Source: a bacterium | GTDB lineage: Bacteria; Armatimonadota; Abditibacteriia; Abditibacteriales; Abditibacteriaceae | Direction: 5' to 3' | NCBI GenBank assembly: GCA_004172935.1 | Contig: SDZD01000064.1 | Coordinates: 1-35,393 of the forward strand | Length of the DNA stretch: 35,393 nucleotides | Part shown: in pieces, positions 34,270-35,393 of the stretch | Position numbering within the stretch: the stretch's first letter is position 1 | Layout of the letters: each line of letters starts with the position of its first letter | Made by a program: the position numbers and the translations under genes | Notes under the pieces: generated by a model | Databases searched by the model: none | What the model was told of the DNA's origin: nothing | Seen by the model: only the letters and a program-made list of their open reading frames with translations

Positions 34270-34860
34270 TCAATCTCCCAGGTAGACGGGCAGGTCGGCA
34301 CTGGAGATGACATAGGCTTGATTGGGAAAGACCTTTTGCATGAGAAGATTATGGACTTCAGAGGTGCGGTCGGCGCAACAGTCTTCAAGCACATAGACAC
34401 GGTAATCTTTGTCGGCGGCGTCGCGCAGGGTTGAAAGGATGACTCCGCTAGTGCTGATTCCGGCGAGAATGAGGGTGTCGATTTCTCGTTGTTGAAGTTG
34501 CTGGTGCAGATCTGTGGTCGAGAAGGCACCAACGCGGATTTTACGCACGATGAGGTCGCCGGGTTCGGGAGCCAGTGCCGCATGAATGGCAGATTCGGGG
34601 GTATCCATCGCTAAGCGGCGGGTTGATGTTATGGCTGAAAAGCCTTTGTTGGTCTTGGGGATGGCGTCGTAATCGGCGTCGGAGAATGCGACCCACACGT
34701 AGCCCACAGCTATGCCCTCGTTGCGGACCAGAGTCATGGTTTCAGCGGTGCGGGCTATTAAGTCGGTGGAGTCGGAGAGGTTGGTTAGAATGGCTGGTTG
34801 GTAGTCCATCACTAGTAGCATTGTGTGACGGCGATCAATGGTTGGGACGGATTCGCTCAT
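34270..34860 (-). CDS. Isochorismatase-family hydrolase lacking the usual catalytic Cys
   Basis: 196 residues. The Asp19 (VMDYQ) and Lys107 (VRKIRVGAF) of the isochorismatase/cysteine-hydrolase triad are present, but the nucleophile region reads GISTSGVILST with Val140 where cysteine hydrolases have Cys. The TSGV form occurs in a recognisable subfamily and also recalls true isochorismatases, which do not need a Cys. The downstream LRDAADKDYRVYVLEDCCADRTSEVHNLLMQKVFP stretch is intact. AGGA lies about 8 bases before the ATG. Substrate unknown. Its last codon abuts the exporter start. Confidence 0.88.
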   Translation of the reverse strand: MSESVPTIDRRHTMLLVMDYQPAILTNLSDSTDLIARTAETMTLVRNEGIAVGYVWVAFSDADYDAIPKTNKGFSAITSTRRLAMDTPESAIHAALAPEPGDLIVRKIRVGAFSTTDLHQQLQQREIDTLILAGISTSGVILSTLRDAADKDYRVYVLEDCCADRTSEVHNLLMQKVFPNQAYVISSADLPVYLGD

Positions 34861-35006
34861 GGTTTTTCCTGTAGGGTTCGAGCAATTCGACTGCCTGTGG
34901 AGAATTGCTCGCTGAACTCCCAGATTAGTGATTGGTTATTAGTAACTGCTACGTGGGGACCTTAGGGGCGAGGATATAGTCTTATCATCCGAAGATAGGG
35001 CAAATT

Positions 35007-35339
35007 ATGTCGCAGTCAATTATTCGTTTGAATCCACCTACGTTACCGAATGCTGGAGAGATGGGGTATTCGCAGATTTCGATAGTGGAACCGGGGCGGA
35101 TGGCTTATGTGTCGGGGCAAGTTGCCTGGCGTCCTAATGGTGAACCTGTTCCGGCTGATCTTGTGGAGCAGACGAAGATTGTGTGCTCCAATGCTAAAGC
35201 TGCATTGGATGCTCTGGGAGCAACACCTCAGGATATTGTAATTGTTCGCGTTTTCATGATCGACTTGAACTCTGAGAGTCTGTACTCAAAGAGAGTAATA
35301 AGTGAGACTTCGTGTGATGAGACAGGGGTATGTGAGTGA
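35007..35339 (+). pseudogene. RidA-family protein truncated by an insertion sequence
   Basis: The N-terminal ~90 residues belong to the RidA/YjgF enamine-imine deaminase family: IIRLNPPTLPNAGEMGYSQISIVEPGRMAYVSGQVAWRPNG, then VCSNAKAALDALGATPQDIVIVRVFMIDL. The family needs a further ~40 residues (with the C-terminal Glu site), but the frame instead runs into foreign sequence (SKRVISETSCDETGVCE) and stops. The switch falls at about 35280-35290. The downstream sequence is the beginning of a transposase gene, so an insertion sequence has split this gene. The ATG has only a weak GGG ribosome site. Confidence 0.85.
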
Positions 35340-35393
35340 TTTGACGGATGAGCAGTGGGAGTGTGTGCGACCTCTGGTGGAGGCCAAGACGGG
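35280..35393 (+). mobile_element. Left end of an IS5-like insertion sequence, partial
   Basis: The RidA homology ends at about 35280 and a transposase gene starts at 35317, so the IS boundary lies between. The right end is outside the window. No terminal inverted repeat or target-site duplication can be defined from one end. Confidence 0.6.
35317..35393 (+). CDS. IS5-like transposase, N-terminal fragment cut by the window edge
   Basis: From ATG at 35317 the frame reads MRQGYVSDLTDEQWECVRPL, then VEAKTG, up to the window end. The SDLTDEQWE...RPL opening is typical of the N-terminal DUF4096-type helix of IS5-family transposases. Only 25 codons are visible. Confidence 0.8.
   Translation, partial: MRQGYVSDLTDEQWECVRPLVEAKT

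Overview
The window reads as a free-living bacterial chromosome of moderate GC content. It uses ATG, GTG and TTG starts and the standard code: TGA ends several intact genes, including ybeY and the isochorismatase-family gene. A prepilin-like protein with an H-x9-DG type C-terminus at 17662-18366, together with the large multi-PAS kinases, suggests a lineage around Armatimonadota or Abditibacteriota. That placement is an inference from gene style, not a phylogeny.

Layout. 1-2809 (minus strand) holds a two-PRC-barrel protein with internal repeats, a membrane-anchored low-complexity Ala/Asn protein, and tRNA-Gln(TTG) with a clear promoter and terminator. 2898-8924 is a tandem pair of sensor histidine kinases whose catalytic cores are nearly identical: a GAF-PAS kinase and a CHASE3-PAS-GAF-PAS3-HK-REC-REC hybrid. 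8958-17565 is a housekeeping block: yqeY-like, a small secreted protein, phoH, pgpH-type HD phosphodiesterase, ybeY, and two CNNM/CorC-type CBS proteins. It is interrupted by a 177-bp nested palindromic element and a DUF559 nuclease-like gene. 17662-19892 holds a pseudopilin, an M48-like membrane protein that has lost its catalytic motif, and a YcxB-like protein.

20024-25393 is a tandem triplication of ankyrin + kelch-like proteins; the middle copy is cut by an in-frame TGA. Next come pgeF (minus), a metallophosphoesterase strikingly like the eukaryotic lariat-debranching enzyme Dbr1, a small ankyrin protein and a single-domain response regulator. 28203-29862 is a DUF47/PhoU-like regulator overlapping a PiT phosphate transporter. 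29923-31868 is accD-accA (minus), divergent from a chorismate mutase-prephenate dehydratase (pheA). 33005-34860 is an isochorismatase-family gene coupled to an MFS exporter that carries a frameshift. The right edge is a RidA-family gene whose 3' end is replaced by an insertion sequence with an IS5-like transposase start.

How the genes work together. The phoH-pgpH-ybeY run is a known conserved neighbourhood for RNA and cyclic-dinucleotide metabolism. DUF47 and PiT form a phosphate uptake unit. accD and accA make the carboxyltransferase of fatty-acid synthesis. The most unusual content is the Dbr1-like enzyme, the ankyrin-kelch array, the palindrome plus DUF559 unit and the degenerate M48 protein. 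No CRISPR array, prophage or rRNA was seen.
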